Shown: positions 39,701 through 53,699 of the stretch, in pieces
How the letters are laid out: every line of letters starts with the position of its first letter
Numbering within the stretch: position 1 is the first letter of the stretch
Origin: Auanema rhodensis
Lineage: Eukaryota > Nematoda > Chromadorea > Rhabditida > Rhabditidae
DNA length: 64,000 nt
Direction of reading: 5' to 3'
NCBI GenBank assembly: GCA_964057225.1
Contig: OZ059897.1
Span: 1-64,000 of the forward strand
The notes under the pieces: generated by a model
Databases searched by the model: none
Seen by the model: the letters and a program-made list of their open reading frames with translations, nothing else
Told to the model about the DNA's origin: nothing
Program-made: the position numbers and the translations under genes

Positions 39701-39938
39701 TTTGTTTTTAGACTAATATGGACATGGGAAATTTAATTTTGAAAACCGCATCTCTTTATCTTTCACGTGAAGCGAGTTACATACCAAGTGCACATCACGT
39801 GTACATTTAATTAGCATAAATTAAAGTTCACGTAAATTTCAAAGTCATGGTTACCATGAACCAATATCAATAAAAATTTGTTTTTAGACTAATATGGACA
39901 TGGGGAATCTAATTTTGAAAACCGCATCTCTTTATCTT
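36771..39938 (+). repeat. Transitional monomers M210-M227 with many private changes
   Basis: This stretch is richer in single-copy changes than the regions on either side: ACAAGGG (M211), TTTGTAG (M213), TTTTGAG (M214), CAAGGTCAT (M215), CACATG in box 1 (M216) and CACGTTAAC (M225). M219-M224 and M226 introduce markers that are later amplified downstream: GCACGTG start with TTTCTTTTTGGAC (M220), GTTGCATACC (M224) and GAGATACAT (M226). ACATAGGG monomers, frequent to the left, were not seen again after M203 (ends at 35714). This region looks like the boundary between two amplification domains. Confidence 0.7.
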
Positions 39939-41533
39939 TCACGTGAAGCGAGATACATACCAAGTGCACATCACGTGTACATTTAATTAGCATAAATTAA
40001 AGTTCACGTAAATTTCAAAGTCATGGTTACCATGCACCAATATCAATAAAAATTTGTTTTTAGACTAATATGGACATGGGGAATCTAATTTTGAAAACCG
40101 CATCTCTTTATCTTTCACGTGAAGCGAGTTACATACCAAGTGCACATCACGTGTACATTTAATTAGCATAAATTAAAGTTCACGTAAATTTCAAAGTCAT
40201 GGTTACCATGAACCAATATCAATAAAAATTTGTTTTTAGACTAATATGGACATGGGGAATCTAATTTTGAAAACCGCATCTCTTTATCTTTCACGTGAAG
40301 CGAGTTACATACCAAGTGCACATCACGTGTACATTTAATTAGCATAAATTAAAGTTCACGTAAATTTCAAAGTCATGGTTACCATGCACAAATATCAATA
40401 AAAATTTGTTTTTAGACTAATATGGACATGGGGAATCTAATTTTGAAAACCGCATCTCTTTATCTTTCACGTGAAGCGAGTTACATACCAAGTGCACATC
40501 ACGTGTACATTTAATTAGCATAAATTGAAGTTCACGTAAATTTCAAAGTCATGGTTACCATGAACCAATATCAATAAAAATTTGTTTTTAGACTAATATG
40601 GACATGGGGAATCTAATTTTGAAAACCGCATCTCTTTATCTTGCACGTGAAGCGAGTTACATACCAAGTGCACATCACGTGTACATTTAATTAGCATAAA
40701 TTAAAGTTCACGTAAATTTCAAAGTCATGGTTACCATGCACCAATATCAATAAAAATTTCTTTTTGGACTAATATGGACATGGGGAATCTAATTTTGAAA
40801 ACCGCATCTCTTTATCTTTCACGTGAAGCGAGTTACATACCAAGTGCACATCACGTGTACATTTAATTAGCATAAATTAAAGTTCACGTAAATTTCAAAG
40901 TCATGGTTACGATGCACCAATATCAATAAAAATTTGTTTTTAGACTAATATGGACATGGGGAATCTAATTTTGAAAACCGCATCTCTTTATCTTTCACGT
41001 GAAGCGAGTTACATACCAAGGGCACATCACGTGTACATTTAATTAGCATAAATTAAAGTTCACGTAAATTTCAAAGTCATGGTTACCATGCACCAATATC
41101 AATAAAAATTTGTTTTTAGACTAATATGGACATGGGGAATCTAATTTTGAAAACCGCATCTCTTTATCTTTCACGTGAAGCGAGTTACATACCAAGTGCA
41201 CATCACGTGTACATTTAATTAGCATAAATTAAAGTTCACGTAAATTTCAAAGTCATGGTTACCATGAACCAATATCAATAAAAATTTGTTTTTAGACTAA
41301 TATGGACATGGGGAATCTAATTTTGAAAACCGCATCTCTTTATCTTTCACGTGAAGCGAGTTACATACCAAGTGCACATCACGTGTACATTTAATTAGCA
41401 TAAATTAAAGTTATGGTTACCATGAACCAATATCAATAAAAATGGTTACCATGAACCAATATCAATAAAAATTTGTTTTTAGACTAATATGGACATGGGG
41501 AATCTAATTTTGAAAACCGCATCTCTTTATCTT
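39939..41533 (+). repeat. Nine-monomer tandem unit, copy 1 (M228-M236, 1,595 bp)
   Basis: The order is GAGATACAT, standard, GCACAAAT, G61, GCACGTG with TTTCTTTTTGGAC, TTACGATG, G27, standard, then the 187-bp monomer. M237-M244 repeat the first eight in the same order, 1,595 bp downstream. The ninth position is a 187-bp monomer here and a 176-bp TTGGAAACC monomer in the second copy. Confidence 0.8.
41347..41533 (+). repeat. 187-bp rearranged monomer, copy 1 (M236)
   Basis: Positions 67-84 (18 bp, from CACGTAAA to the C before ATGGTT) are deleted, and the following 29 bp (85-113, starting ATGGTTACC) are present twice in tandem, a net gain of 11 bp. The result has lost the third TCACGT element and carries two ATGGT-T-ACCAT dyads 29 bp apart. 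The same junctions occur at 44174 and 44713, so the rearrangement happened once and was then copied. Confidence 0.92.
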
Positions 41534-43117
41534 TCACGTGAAGCGAGATACATACCAAGTGCACATCACGTGTACATTTAATTAGCATAAATTAAAGTTC
41601 ACGTAAATTTCAAAGTCATGGTTACCATGCACCAATATCAATAAAAATTTGTTTTTAGACTAATATGGACATGGGGAATCTAATTTTGAAAACCGCATCT
41701 CTTTATCTTTCACGTGAAGCGAGTTACATACCAAGTGCACATCACGTGTACATTTAATTAGCATAAATTAAAGTTCACGTAAATTTCAAAGTCATGGTTA
41801 CCATGAACCAATATCAATAAAAATTTGTTTTTAGACTAATATGGACATGGGGAATCTAATTTTGAAAACCGCATCTCTTTATCTTTCACGTGAAGCGAGT
41901 TACATACCAAGTGCACATCACGTGTACATTTAATTAGCATAAATTAAAGTTCACGTAAATTTCAAAGTCATGGTTACCATGCACAAATATCAATAAAAAT
42001 TTGTTTTTAGACTAATATGGACATGGGGAATCTAATTTTGAAAACCGCATCTCTTTATCTTTCACGTGAAGCGAGTTACATACCAAGTGCACATCACGTG
42101 TACATTTAATTAGCATAAATTGAAGTTCACGTAAATTTCAAAGTCATGGTTACCATGAACCAATATCAATAAAAATTTGTTTTTAGACTAATATGGACAT
42201 GGGGAATCTAATTTTGAAAACCGCATCTCTTTATCTTGCACGTGAAGCGAGTTACATACCAAGTGCACATCACGTGTACATTTAATTAGCATAAATTAAA
42301 GTTCACGTAAATTTCAAAGTCATGGTTACCATGCACCAATATCAATAAAAATTTCTTTTTGGACTAATATGGACATGGGGAATCTAATTTTGAAAACCGC
42401 ATCTCTTTATCTTTCACGTGAAGCGAGTTACATACCAAGTGCACATCACGTGTACATTTAATTAGCATAAATTAAAGTTCACGTAAATTTCAAAGTCATG
42501 GTTACGATGCACCAATATCAATAAAAATTTGTTTTTAGACTAATATGGACATGGGGAATCTAATTTTGAAAACCGCATCTCTTTATCTTTCACGTGAAGC
42601 GAGTTACATACCAAGGGCACATCACGTGTACATTTAATTAGCATAAATTAAAGTTCACGTAAATTTCAAAGTCATGGTTACCATGCACCAATATCAATAA
42701 AAATTTGTTTTTAGACTAATATGGACATGGGGAATCTAATTTTGAAAACCGCATCTCTTTATCTTTCACGTGAAGCGAGTTACATACCAAGTGCACATCA
42801 CGTGTACATTTAATTAGCATAAATTAAAGTTCACGTAAATTTCAAAGTCATGGTTACCATGAACCAATATCAATAAAAATTTGTTTTTAGACTAATATGG
42901 ACATGGGGAATCTAATTTTGAAAACCGCATCTCTTTATCTTTCACGTGAAGCGAGTTACATACCAAGTGCACATCACGTGTACATTTAATTAGCATAAAT
43001 TAAAGTTCACGTAAATTTCAAAGTCATGGTTACCATGCACCAATATCAATAAAAATTTGTTTTTAGACTAATATGGACATGGGGAATCTAATTTTGGAAA
43101 CCGCATCTCTTTATCTT
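41534..43117 (+). repeat. Nine-monomer tandem unit, copy 2 (M237-M245)
   Basis: Matches 39939-41346 for eight monomers and then continues with TTGGAAACC and GTTGCATACC monomers. It overlaps the 13-monomer block that starts at 41886. Confidence 0.75.
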
Positions 43118-44173
43118 TCACGTGAAGCGAGTTGCATACCAAGTGCACATCACGTGTACATTTAATTAGCATAAATTGAAGTTCACGTAAATTTCAAAGT
43201 CATGGTTACCATGAACCAATATCAATAAAAATTTGTTTTTAGACTAATATGGACATGGGGAATCTAATTTTGAAAACCGCATCTCTTTATCTTTCACGTG
43301 AAGCGAGTTACATACCAAGTGCACATCACGTGTACATTTAATTAGCATAAATTAAAGTTCACTTAAATTTCAAAGTCATGGTTACCATGAACCAATATCA
43401 ATAAAAATTTGTTTTTAGACTAATATGGACATGGGGAATCTAATTTTGAAAACCGCATCTCTTTATCTTTCACGTGAAGCGAGATACATACCAAGTGCAC
43501 ATCACGTGTACATTTAATTAGCATAAATTAAAGTTCACGTAAATTTCAAAGTCATGGTTACCATGCACCAATATCAATAAAAATTTGTTTTTAGACTAAT
43601 ATGGACATGGGAAATTTAATTTTGAAAACCGCATCTCTTTATCTTTCACGTGAAGCGAGTTACATACCAAGTGCACATCACGTGTACATTTAATTAGCAT
43701 AAATTAAAGTTCACGTAAATTTCAAAGTCATGGTTACCATGCACCAATATCAATAAAAATTTGTTTTTAGACTAATATGGACACGGGAAATTTAATTTTG
43801 GAAACCGCATCTCTTTATCTTTCACGTGAAGCGAGTTACATACCAAGTGCACATCACGTGTACATTTAATTAGCATAAATTGAAGTTCACGTAAATTTCA
43901 AAGTCATGGTTACCATGAACCAATATCAATAAAAATTTGTTTTTAGACTAATATGGACATGGGGAATCTAATTTTGAAAACCGCATCTCTTTATCTTTCA
44001 CGTGAAGCGAGTTACATACCAAGTGCACATCACGTGTACATTTAATTAGCATAAATTAAAGTTCACGTAAATTTCAAAGTCATGGTTACCATGAACCAAT
44101 ATCAATAAAAATTTGTTTTTAGACTAATATGGACATGGGGAATCTAATTTTGAAAACCGCATCTCTTTATCTT
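41886..44173 (+). repeat. 13-monomer block, copy 1 (M239-M251, 2,288 bp)
   Basis: The marker order is GCACAAAT; G61; GCACGTG with TTTCTTTTTGGAC; TTACGATG; G27; standard; C97 with TTGGAAACC; GTTGCATACC with G61; CACTTAAA; GAGATACAT with GGAAATTT; GACACGGG with TTGGAAACC; G61; standard. An apparently identical series occupies 45252-47539. Here it runs directly into two 187-bp monomers. Confidence 0.85.
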
Positions 44174-44360
44174 TCACGTGAAGCGAGTTACATACCAAGT
44201 GCACATCACGTGTACATTTAATTAGCATAAATTAAAGTTATGGTTACCATGAACCAATATCAATAAAAATGGTTACCATGAACCAATATCAATAAAAATT
44301 TGTTTTTAGACTAATATGGACATGGGGAATCTAATTTTGAAAACCGCATCTCTTTATCTT
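44174..44360 (+). repeat. 187-bp rearranged monomer, copy 2 (M252)
   Basis: Same 18-bp deletion and 29-bp tandem duplication as at 41347-41533. Confidence 0.92.
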
Positions 44361-44712
44361 TCACGTGAAGCGAGATACATACCAAGTGCACATCACGTGT
44401 ACATTTAATTAGCATAAATTAAAGTTCACGTAAATTTCAAAGTCATGGTTACCATGAACCAATATCAATAAAAATTTGTTTTTAGACTAATATGGACATG
44501 GGGAATCTAATTTAGAAAACCGCATCTCTTTATCTTTCACGTGAAGCGAGTTACATACCAAGTGCACATCACGTGTACATTTAATTAGCATAAATTAAAG
44601 TTCACGTAAATTTCAAAGTCATGGTTACCATGAACCAATATCAATAAAAATTTGTTTTTAGACTAATATGGACATGGGGAATCTAATTTTGAAAACCGCA
44701 TCTCTTTATCTT
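44174..44712 (+). repeat. 539-bp three-monomer unit, copy 1 (M252-M254)
   Basis: A 187-bp rearranged monomer (44174-44360), a GAGATACAT monomer with TTTAGAAAAC, and a standard monomer. The unit is immediately repeated. I saw no difference between the two copies. Confidence 0.9.
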
Positions 44713-44899
44713 TCACGTGAAGCGAGTTACATACCAAGTGCACATCACGTGTACATTTAATTAGCATAAATTAAAGTTATGGTTACCATGAACCAATATC
44801 AATAAAAATGGTTACCATGAACCAATATCAATAAAAATTTGTTTTTAGACTAATATGGACATGGGGAATCTAATTTTGAAAACCGCATCTCTTTATCTT
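44713..44899 (+). repeat. 187-bp rearranged monomer, copy 3 (M255)
   Basis: Same 18-bp deletion and 29-bp tandem duplication as the other two; last one in the window. Confidence 0.92.
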
Positions 44900-45251
44900 T
44901 CACGTGAAGCGAGATACATACCAAGTGCACATCACGTGTACATTTAATTAGCATAAATTAAAGTTCACGTAAATTTCAAAGTCATGGTTACCATGAACCA
45001 ATATCAATAAAAATTTGTTTTTAGACTAATATGGACATGGGGAATCTAATTTAGAAAACCGCATCTCTTTATCTTTCACGTGAAGCGAGTTACATACCAA
45101 GTGCACATCACGTGTACATTTAATTAGCATAAATTAAAGTTCACGTAAATTTCAAAGTCATGGTTACCATGAACCAATATCAATAAAAATTTGTTTTTAG
45201 ACTAATATGGACATGGGGAATCTAATTTTGAAAACCGCATCTCTTTATCTT
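44713..45251 (+). repeat. 539-bp three-monomer unit, copy 2 (M255-M257)
   Basis: Direct tandem copy of 44174-44712, with its own 187-bp monomer (44713-44899) and the same TTTAGAAAAC change. A two-copy tandem with no visible difference implies a very recent event. It is also the kind of locus where copy number may vary between individuals. Confidence 0.9.
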
Positions 45252-47539
45252 TCACGTGAAGCGAGTTACATACCAAGTGCACATCACGTGTACATTTAAT
45301 TAGCATAAATTAAAGTTCACGTAAATTTCAAAGTCATGGTTACCATGCACAAATATCAATAAAAATTTGTTTTTAGACTAATATGGACATGGGGAATCTA
45401 ATTTTGAAAACCGCATCTCTTTATCTTTCACGTGAAGCGAGTTACATACCAAGTGCACATCACGTGTACATTTAATTAGCATAAATTGAAGTTCACGTAA
45501 ATTTCAAAGTCATGGTTACCATGAACCAATATCAATAAAAATTTGTTTTTAGACTAATATGGACATGGGGAATCTAATTTTGAAAACCGCATCTCTTTAT
45601 CTTGCACGTGAAGCGAGTTACATACCAAGTGCACATCACGTGTACATTTAATTAGCATAAATTAAAGTTCACGTAAATTTCAAAGTCATGGTTACCATGC
45701 ACCAATATCAATAAAAATTTCTTTTTGGACTAATATGGACATGGGGAATCTAATTTTGAAAACCGCATCTCTTTATCTTTCACGTGAAGCGAGTTACATA
45801 CCAAGTGCACATCACGTGTACATTTAATTAGCATAAATTAAAGTTCACGTAAATTTCAAAGTCATGGTTACGATGCACCAATATCAATAAAAATTTGTTT
45901 TTAGACTAATATGGACATGGGGAATCTAATTTTGAAAACCGCATCTCTTTATCTTTCACGTGAAGCGAGTTACATACCAAGGGCACATCACGTGTACATT
46001 TAATTAGCATAAATTAAAGTTCACGTAAATTTCAAAGTCATGGTTACCATGCACCAATATCAATAAAAATTTGTTTTTAGACTAATATGGACATGGGGAA
46101 TCTAATTTTGAAAACCGCATCTCTTTATCTTTCACGTGAAGCGAGTTACATACCAAGTGCACATCACGTGTACATTTAATTAGCATAAATTAAAGTTCAC
46201 GTAAATTTCAAAGTCATGGTTACCATGAACCAATATCAATAAAAATTTGTTTTTAGACTAATATGGACATGGGGAATCTAATTTTGAAAACCGCATCTCT
46301 TTATCTTTCACGTGAAGCGAGTTACATACCAAGTGCACATCACGTGTACATTTAATTAGCATAAATTAAAGTTCACGTAAATTTCAAAGTCATGGTTACC
46401 ATGCACCAATATCAATAAAAATTTGTTTTTAGACTAATATGGACATGGGGAATCTAATTTTGGAAACCGCATCTCTTTATCTTTCACGTGAAGCGAGTTG
46501 CATACCAAGTGCACATCACGTGTACATTTAATTAGCATAAATTGAAGTTCACGTAAATTTCAAAGTCATGGTTACCATGAACCAATATCAATAAAAATTT
46601 GTTTTTAGACTAATATGGACATGGGGAATCTAATTTTGAAAACCGCATCTCTTTATCTTTCACGTGAAGCGAGTTACATACCAAGTGCACATCACGTGTA
46701 CATTTAATTAGCATAAATTAAAGTTCACTTAAATTTCAAAGTCATGGTTACCATGAACCAATATCAATAAAAATTTGTTTTTAGACTAATATGGACATGG
46801 GGAATCTAATTTTGAAAACCGCATCTCTTTATCTTTCACGTGAAGCGAGATACATACCAAGTGCACATCACGTGTACATTTAATTAGCATAAATTAAAGT
46901 TCACGTAAATTTCAAAGTCATGGTTACCATGCACCAATATCAATAAAAATTTGTTTTTAGACTAATATGGACATGGGAAATTTAATTTTGAAAACCGCAT
47001 CTCTTTATCTTTCACGTGAAGCGAGTTACATACCAAGTGCACATCACGTGTACATTTAATTAGCATAAATTAAAGTTCACGTAAATTTCAAAGTCATGGT
47101 TACCATGCACCAATATCAATAAAAATTTGTTTTTAGACTAATATGGACACGGGAAATTTAATTTTGGAAACCGCATCTCTTTATCTTTCACGTGAAGCGA
47201 GTTACATACCAAGTGCACATCACGTGTACATTTAATTAGCATAAATTGAAGTTCACGTAAATTTCAAAGTCATGGTTACCATGAACCAATATCAATAAAA
47301 ATTTGTTTTTAGACTAATATGGACATGGGGAATCTAATTTTGAAAACCGCATCTCTTTATCTTTCACGTGAAGCGAGTTACATACCAAGTGCACATCACG
47401 TGTACATTTAATTAGCATAAATTAAAGTTCACGTAAATTTCAAAGTCATGGTTACCATGAACCAATATCAATAAAAATTTGTTTTTAGACTAATATGGAC
47501 ATGGGGAATCTAATTTTGAAAACCGCATCTCTTTATCTT
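45252..47539 (+). repeat. 13-monomer block, copy 2 (M258-M270, 2,288 bp)
   Basis: Counterpart of 41886-44173, 3,366 bp away (19 monomers plus 22 bp from two 187-bp copies). All 13 marker variants are shared and I noticed no mismatch. Here the block is followed directly by another GCACAAAT monomer (M271), not by a 187-bp monomer. Confidence 0.85.
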
Positions 47540-50500
47540 TCACGTGAAGCGAGTTACATACCAAGTGCACATCACGTGTACATTTAATTAGCATAAATTA
47601 AAGTTCACGTAAATTTCAAAGTCATGGTTACCATGCACAAATATCAATAAAAATTTGTTTTTAGACTAATATGGACATGGGGAATCTAATTTTGAAAACC
47701 GCATCTCTTTATCTTTCACGTGAAGCGAGTTACATACCAAGTGCACATCACGTGTACATTTAATTAGCATAAATTGAAGTTCACGTAAATTTCAAAGTCA
47801 TGGTTACCATGAACCAATATCAATAAAAATTTGTTTTTAGACTAATATGGACATGGGGAATCTAATTTTGAAAACCGCATCTCTTTATCTTTCACGTGAA
47901 GCGAGTTACATACCAAGTGCACATCACGTGTACATTTAATTAGCATAAATTAAAGTTCACGTAAATTTCAAAGTCATGGTTACCATGCACCAATATCAAT
48001 AAAAATTTGTTTTTAGACTAATATGGACATGGGGAATCTAATTTTGAAAACCGCATCTTTTTATCTTTCACGTGAAGCGAGTTACATACCAAGTGCACAT
48101 CACGTGTACATTTAATTAGCATAAATTAAAGTTCACGTAAATTTCAAAGTCATGGTTACCATGAACCAATATCAATAAAAATTTGTTTTTAGACTAATAT
48201 GGACATGGGGAATCTAATTTTGAAAACCGCATCTCTTTATCTTTCACGTGAAGCGAGTTACATACCAAGGGCACATCACGTGTACATTTAATTAGCATAA
48301 ATTAAAGTTCACGTAAATTTCAAAGTCATGGTTACCATGCACCAATATCAATAAAAATTTGTTTTTAGACTAATATGGACATGGGGAATCTAATTTTGAA
48401 AACCGCATCTCTTTATCTTTCACGTGAAGCGAGTTACATACCAAGTGCACATCACGTGTACATTTAATTAGCATAAATTAAAGTTCACGTAAATTTCAAA
48501 GTCATGGTTACCATGAACCAATATCAATAAAAATTTGTTTTTAGACTAATATGGACATGGGGAATCTAATTTTGAAAACCGCATCTCTTTATCTTTCACG
48601 TGAAGCGAGTTACATACCAAGGGCACATCACGTGTACATTTAATTAGCATAAATTAAAGTTCACGTAAATTTCAAAGTCATGGTTACCATGCACCAATAT
48701 CAATAAAAATTTGTTTTTAGACTAATATGGACATGGGGAATCTAATTTTGAAAACTGCATCTCTTTATCTTTCACGTGAAGCGAGTTACATACCAAGTGC
48801 ACATCACGTGTACATTTAATTAGCATAAATTAAAGTTCACGTAAATTTCAAAGTCATGGTTACCATGAACCAATATCAATAAAAATTTGTTTTTAGACTA
48901 ATATGGACATGGGGAATCTAATTTTGAAAACCGCATCTCTTTATCTTTCACGTGAAGCGAGTTACATACCAAGTGCACATCACGTGTACATTTAATTAGC
49001 ATAAATTAAAGTTCACGTAAATTTCAAAGTCATGGTTACCATGCACCAATATCAAGAAAAATTTGTTTTTAGACTAATATGGACATGGGGAATCTAATTT
49101 TGAAAACCGCATCTCTTTATCTTTCACGTGAAGCGAGTTACATACCAAGTGCACATCACGTGTACATTTAATTAGCATAAATTAAAGTTCACGTAAATTT
49201 CAAAGTCATGGTTACCATGCACCAATATCAATAAAAATTTGTTTTTAGACTAATATGGACATGGGGAACCTAATTTTGAAAACCGCATCTCTTTATCTTT
49301 CACGTGAAGCGAGTTACATACCAAGGGCACATCACGTGTACATTTAATTAGCATAAATTAAAGTTCACGTAAATTTCAAAGTCATGGTTACCATGCACCA
49401 ATATCAATAAAAATTTGTTTTTAGACTAATATGGACATGGGGAATCTAATTTTGAAAACCGCATCTCTTTATCTTTCACGTGAAGCGAGTTACATACCAA
49501 GTGCACATCACGTGTACATTTAATTAGCATAAATTAAAGTTCACGTAAATTTCAAAGTCATGGTTACCATGAACCAATATCAATAAAAATTTGTTTTTAG
49601 ACTAATATGGACATGGGGAATCTAATTTTGAAAACCGCATCTCTTTATCGTTCACGTGAAGCGAGTTACATACCAAGTGCACATCACGTGTACATTTAAT
49701 TAGCATAAATTAAAGTTCACGTAAATTTCAAAGTCATGGTTACCATGCACCAATATCAATAAAAATTTGTTTTTAGACTAATATGGACATGGGGAATCTA
49801 ATTTTGGAAACCGAATCTCTTTATCTTTCACGTGAAGCGAGTTACATACCAAGTGCACATCACGTGTACATTTAATTAGCATAAATTAAAGTTCACGTAA
49901 ATTTCAAAGTCATGGTTACCATGAACCAATATCAATAAAAATTTGTTTTTAGACTAATATGGACATGGGGAATCTAATTTTGAAAACCGCATCTCTTTAT
50001 CTTTCACGTGAAGCGAGTTACATACCAAGTGCACATCACGTGTACATTTAATTAGCATAAATTAAAGTTCACGTAAATTTCAAAGTCATGGTTACCATGC
50101 ACCAATATCAATAAAAATTTGTTTTTAGACTAATATGGACATGGGGAATCTAATTTTGAAAACCGCATCTTTTTATCTTTCACGTGAAGCGAGTTACATA
50201 CCAAGTGCACATCACGTGTACATTTAATTAGCATAAATTAAAGTTCACGTAAATTTCAAAGTCATGGTTAACATGAACCAATATCAATAAAAATTTGTTT
50301 TTAGACTAATATGGACATGGGGAATCTAATTTTGAAAACCGCATCTCTTTATCTTTCACGTGAAGCGAGTTACATACCAAGGGCACATCACGTGTACATT
50401 TAATTAGCATAAATTAAAGTTCACGTAAATTTCAAAGTCATGGTTACCATGCACCAATATCAATAAAAATTTGTTTTTAGACTAATATGGACATGGGGAA

Positions 50501-53500
50501 TCTAATTTTGAAAACCGCATCTCTTTATCTTTCACGTGAAGCGAGTTACATACCAAGTGCACATCACGTGTACATTTAATTAGCATAAATTAAAGTTCAC
50601 GTAAATTTCAAAGTCATGGTTACCATGAACCAATATCAATAAAAATTTGTTTTTAGACTAATATGGACATGGGGAATCTAATTTTGAAAACCGCATCTCT
50701 TTATCTTTCACGTGAAGCGAGTTACATACCAAGTGCACATCACGTGTACATTTAATTAGCATAAATTAAAGTTCACGTGAATTTCAAAGTCATGGTTACC
50801 ATGCACCAATATCAATAAAAATTTGTTTTTAGACTAATATGGACATGGGGAATCTAATTTTGAAAACCGCATCTCTTTATCTTTCACGTGAAGCGAGTTA
50901 CATACCAAGTGCACATCACGTGTACATTTAATTAGCATAAATTAAAGTTCACGTAAATTTCAAAGTCATGGTTACCATGCACCAATATCAATAAAAATTT
51001 GTTTTCACACTAATATGGACATGGGGAATCTAATTTTGAAAACCGCATCTCTTTATCTTTCACGTGAAGCGAGTTACATACCAAGGGCACATCACGTGTA
51101 CATTTAATTAGCATAAATTAAAGTTCACGTAAATTTCAAAGTCATGGTTACCATGCACCAATATCAATAAAAATTTGTTTTTAGACTAATATGGACATGG
51201 GGAATCTAATTTTGAAAACCGCATCTCTTTATCTTTCACGTGAAGCGAGTTACATACCAAGGGCACATCACGTGTACATTTAATTAGCATAAATTAAAGT
51301 TCACGTAAATTTCAAAGTCATGGTTACCATGCACCAATATCAATAAAAATTTGTTTTTAGACTAATATGGACATGGGGAATCTAATTTTGGAAACCGAAT
51401 CTCTTTATCTTTCACGTGAAGCGAGTTACATACCAAGTGCACATCACGTGTACATTTAATTAGCATAAATTAAAGTTCACGTAAATTTCAAAGTCATGGT
51501 TACCATGCACCAATATCAATAAAAATTTGTTTTTAGACTAATATGGACATGGGGAATCTAATTTTGAAAACCGCATCTCTTTATCTTTCACGTGAAGCGA
51601 GTTACATACCAAGTGCACATCACGTGTACATTTAATTAGCATAAATTAAAGTTCACGTAAATTTCAAAGTCATGGTTACCATGAACCAATATCAATAAAA
51701 ATTTGTTTTTAGACTAATATGGACATGGGGAATCTAATTTTGAAAACCGCATCTCTTTATCGTTCACGTGAAGCGAGTTACATACCAAGTGCACATCACG
51801 TGTACATTTAATTAGCATAAATTAAAGTTCACGTAAATTTCAAAGTCATGGTTACCATGCACCAATATCAATAAAAATTTGTTTTTAGACTAATATGGAC
51901 ATGGGGAATCTAATTTTGGAAACCGAATCTCTTTATCTTTCACGTGAAGCGAGTTACATACCAAGTGCACATCACGTGTACATTTAATTAGCATAAATTA
52001 AAGTTCACGTAAATTTCAAAGTCATGGTTACCATGAACCAATATCAATAAAAATTTGTTTTTAGACTAATATGGACATGGGGAATCTAATTTTGAAAACC
52101 GCATCTCTTTATCTTTCACGTGAAGCGAGTTACATACCAAGTGCACATCACGTGTACATTTAATTAGCATAAATTAAAGTTCACGTAAATTTCAAAGTCA
52201 TGGTTACCATGCACCAATATCAATAAAAATTTGTTTTTAGACTAATATGGACATGGGGAATCTAATTTTGAAAACCGCATCTCTTTATCTTTCACGTGAA
52301 GCGAGTAACATACCAAGTGCACATCACGTGTACATTTAATTAGCATAAATTAAAGTTCACGTAAATTTCAAAGTCATAGTTACCATGAACCAATATCAAT
52401 AAAAATTTGTTTTTAGACTAATATGGACATGGGGAATCTAATTTTGAAAACCGCATCTCTTTATCTTTCACGTGAAGCGAGTTACATACCAAGTGCACAT
52501 CACGTGTACATTTAATTAGCATAAATTAAAGTTCACGTGAATTTCAAAGTCATGGTTACCATGAACCAATATCAATAAAAATTTGTTTTTAGACTAATAT
52601 GGACATGGGGAATCTAATTTTGAAAACCGCATCTCTTTATCTTTCACGTGAAGCGAGTTACATACCAAGGGCACATCACGTGTACATTTAATTAGCATAA
52701 ATTAAAGTTCACGTAAATTTCAAAGTCATGGTTACCATGCACCAATATCAATAAAAATTTGTTTTTAGACTAATATGGACATGGGGAATCTAATTTTGAA
52801 AACCGCATCTCTTTATCTTTCACGTGAAGCGAGTTACATACCAAGTGCACATCACGTGTACATTTAATTAGCATAAATTAAAGTTCACGTAAATTTCAAA
52901 GTCATGGTTACCATGAACCAATATCAATAAAAATTTGTTTTTAGACTAATATGGACATGGGGAATCTAATTTTGAAAACCGCATCTCTTTATCTTTCACG
53001 TGAAGCGAGTTACATACCAAGTGCACATCACGTGTACATTTAATTAGCATAAATTAAAGTTCACGTAAATTTCAAAGTCATGGTTACCATGCACCAATAT
53101 CAAGAAAAATTTGTTTTTAGACTAATATGGACATGGGGAATCTAATTTTGAAAACCGCATCTCTTTATCTTTCACGTGAAGCGAGTTACATACCAAGTGC
53201 ACATCACGTGTACATTTAATTAGCATAAATTAAAGTTCACGTAAATTTCAAAGTCATGGTTACCATGCACCAATATCAATAAAAATTTGTTTTCAGACTA
53301 ATATGGACATGGGGAATCTAATTTTGAAAACCGCATCTCTTTATCTTTCACGTGAAGCGAGTTACATACCAAGGGCACATCACGTGTACATTTAATTAGC
53401 ATAAATTAAAGTTCACGTAAATTTCAAAGTCATGGTTACCATGAACCAATATCAATAAAAATTTGTTTTTAGACTAATATGGACATGGGGGATCTAATTT

Positions 53501-53699
53501 TGAAAACCGAATCTCTTTATCTTTCACGTGAAGCGAGTTACATACCAAGTGCACATCACGTGTACATTTAATTAGCATAAATTAAAGTTCACGTAAATTT
53601 CAAAGTCATGGTTACCATGCACCAATATCAATAAAAATTTGTTTTTAGACTAATATGGACATGGGGAATCTAATTTTGAAAACCGCATCTCTTTATCTT
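47540..53699 (+). repeat. Right-hand subfamily, mosaic M271-M305
   Basis: Composition changes here. After M272 the G61 variant disappears until M338 (59332), and G27 monomers become regular. New markers are TCAAGAAAA (M279, M302), ATCGTTCAC (ends of M282, M294), TTGGAAACCGAATC (M283, M292, M295), CACGTGAATTTC (M289, M299) and TTTCACAC or TTTCAG (M290, M303). Recurring short orders (G27, A97, C97, C97, G27) suggest a loose four- to seven-monomer rhythm rather than a fixed higher-order unit. M298 has GAGTAACAT and CATAGTTACC as private changes. Confidence 0.7.
48596..49827 (+). repeat. Seven-monomer block, copy 1 (M277-M283)
   Basis: The order is G27; A97; TCAAGAAAA; C97; G27; A97 ending ATCGTTCAC; TTGGAAACCGAATC. 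It recurs at 55284-56515 (M315-M321), exactly 38 monomers (6,688 bp) downstream. A partial version lies at 52644-53523 (M300-M304). Confidence 0.75.
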
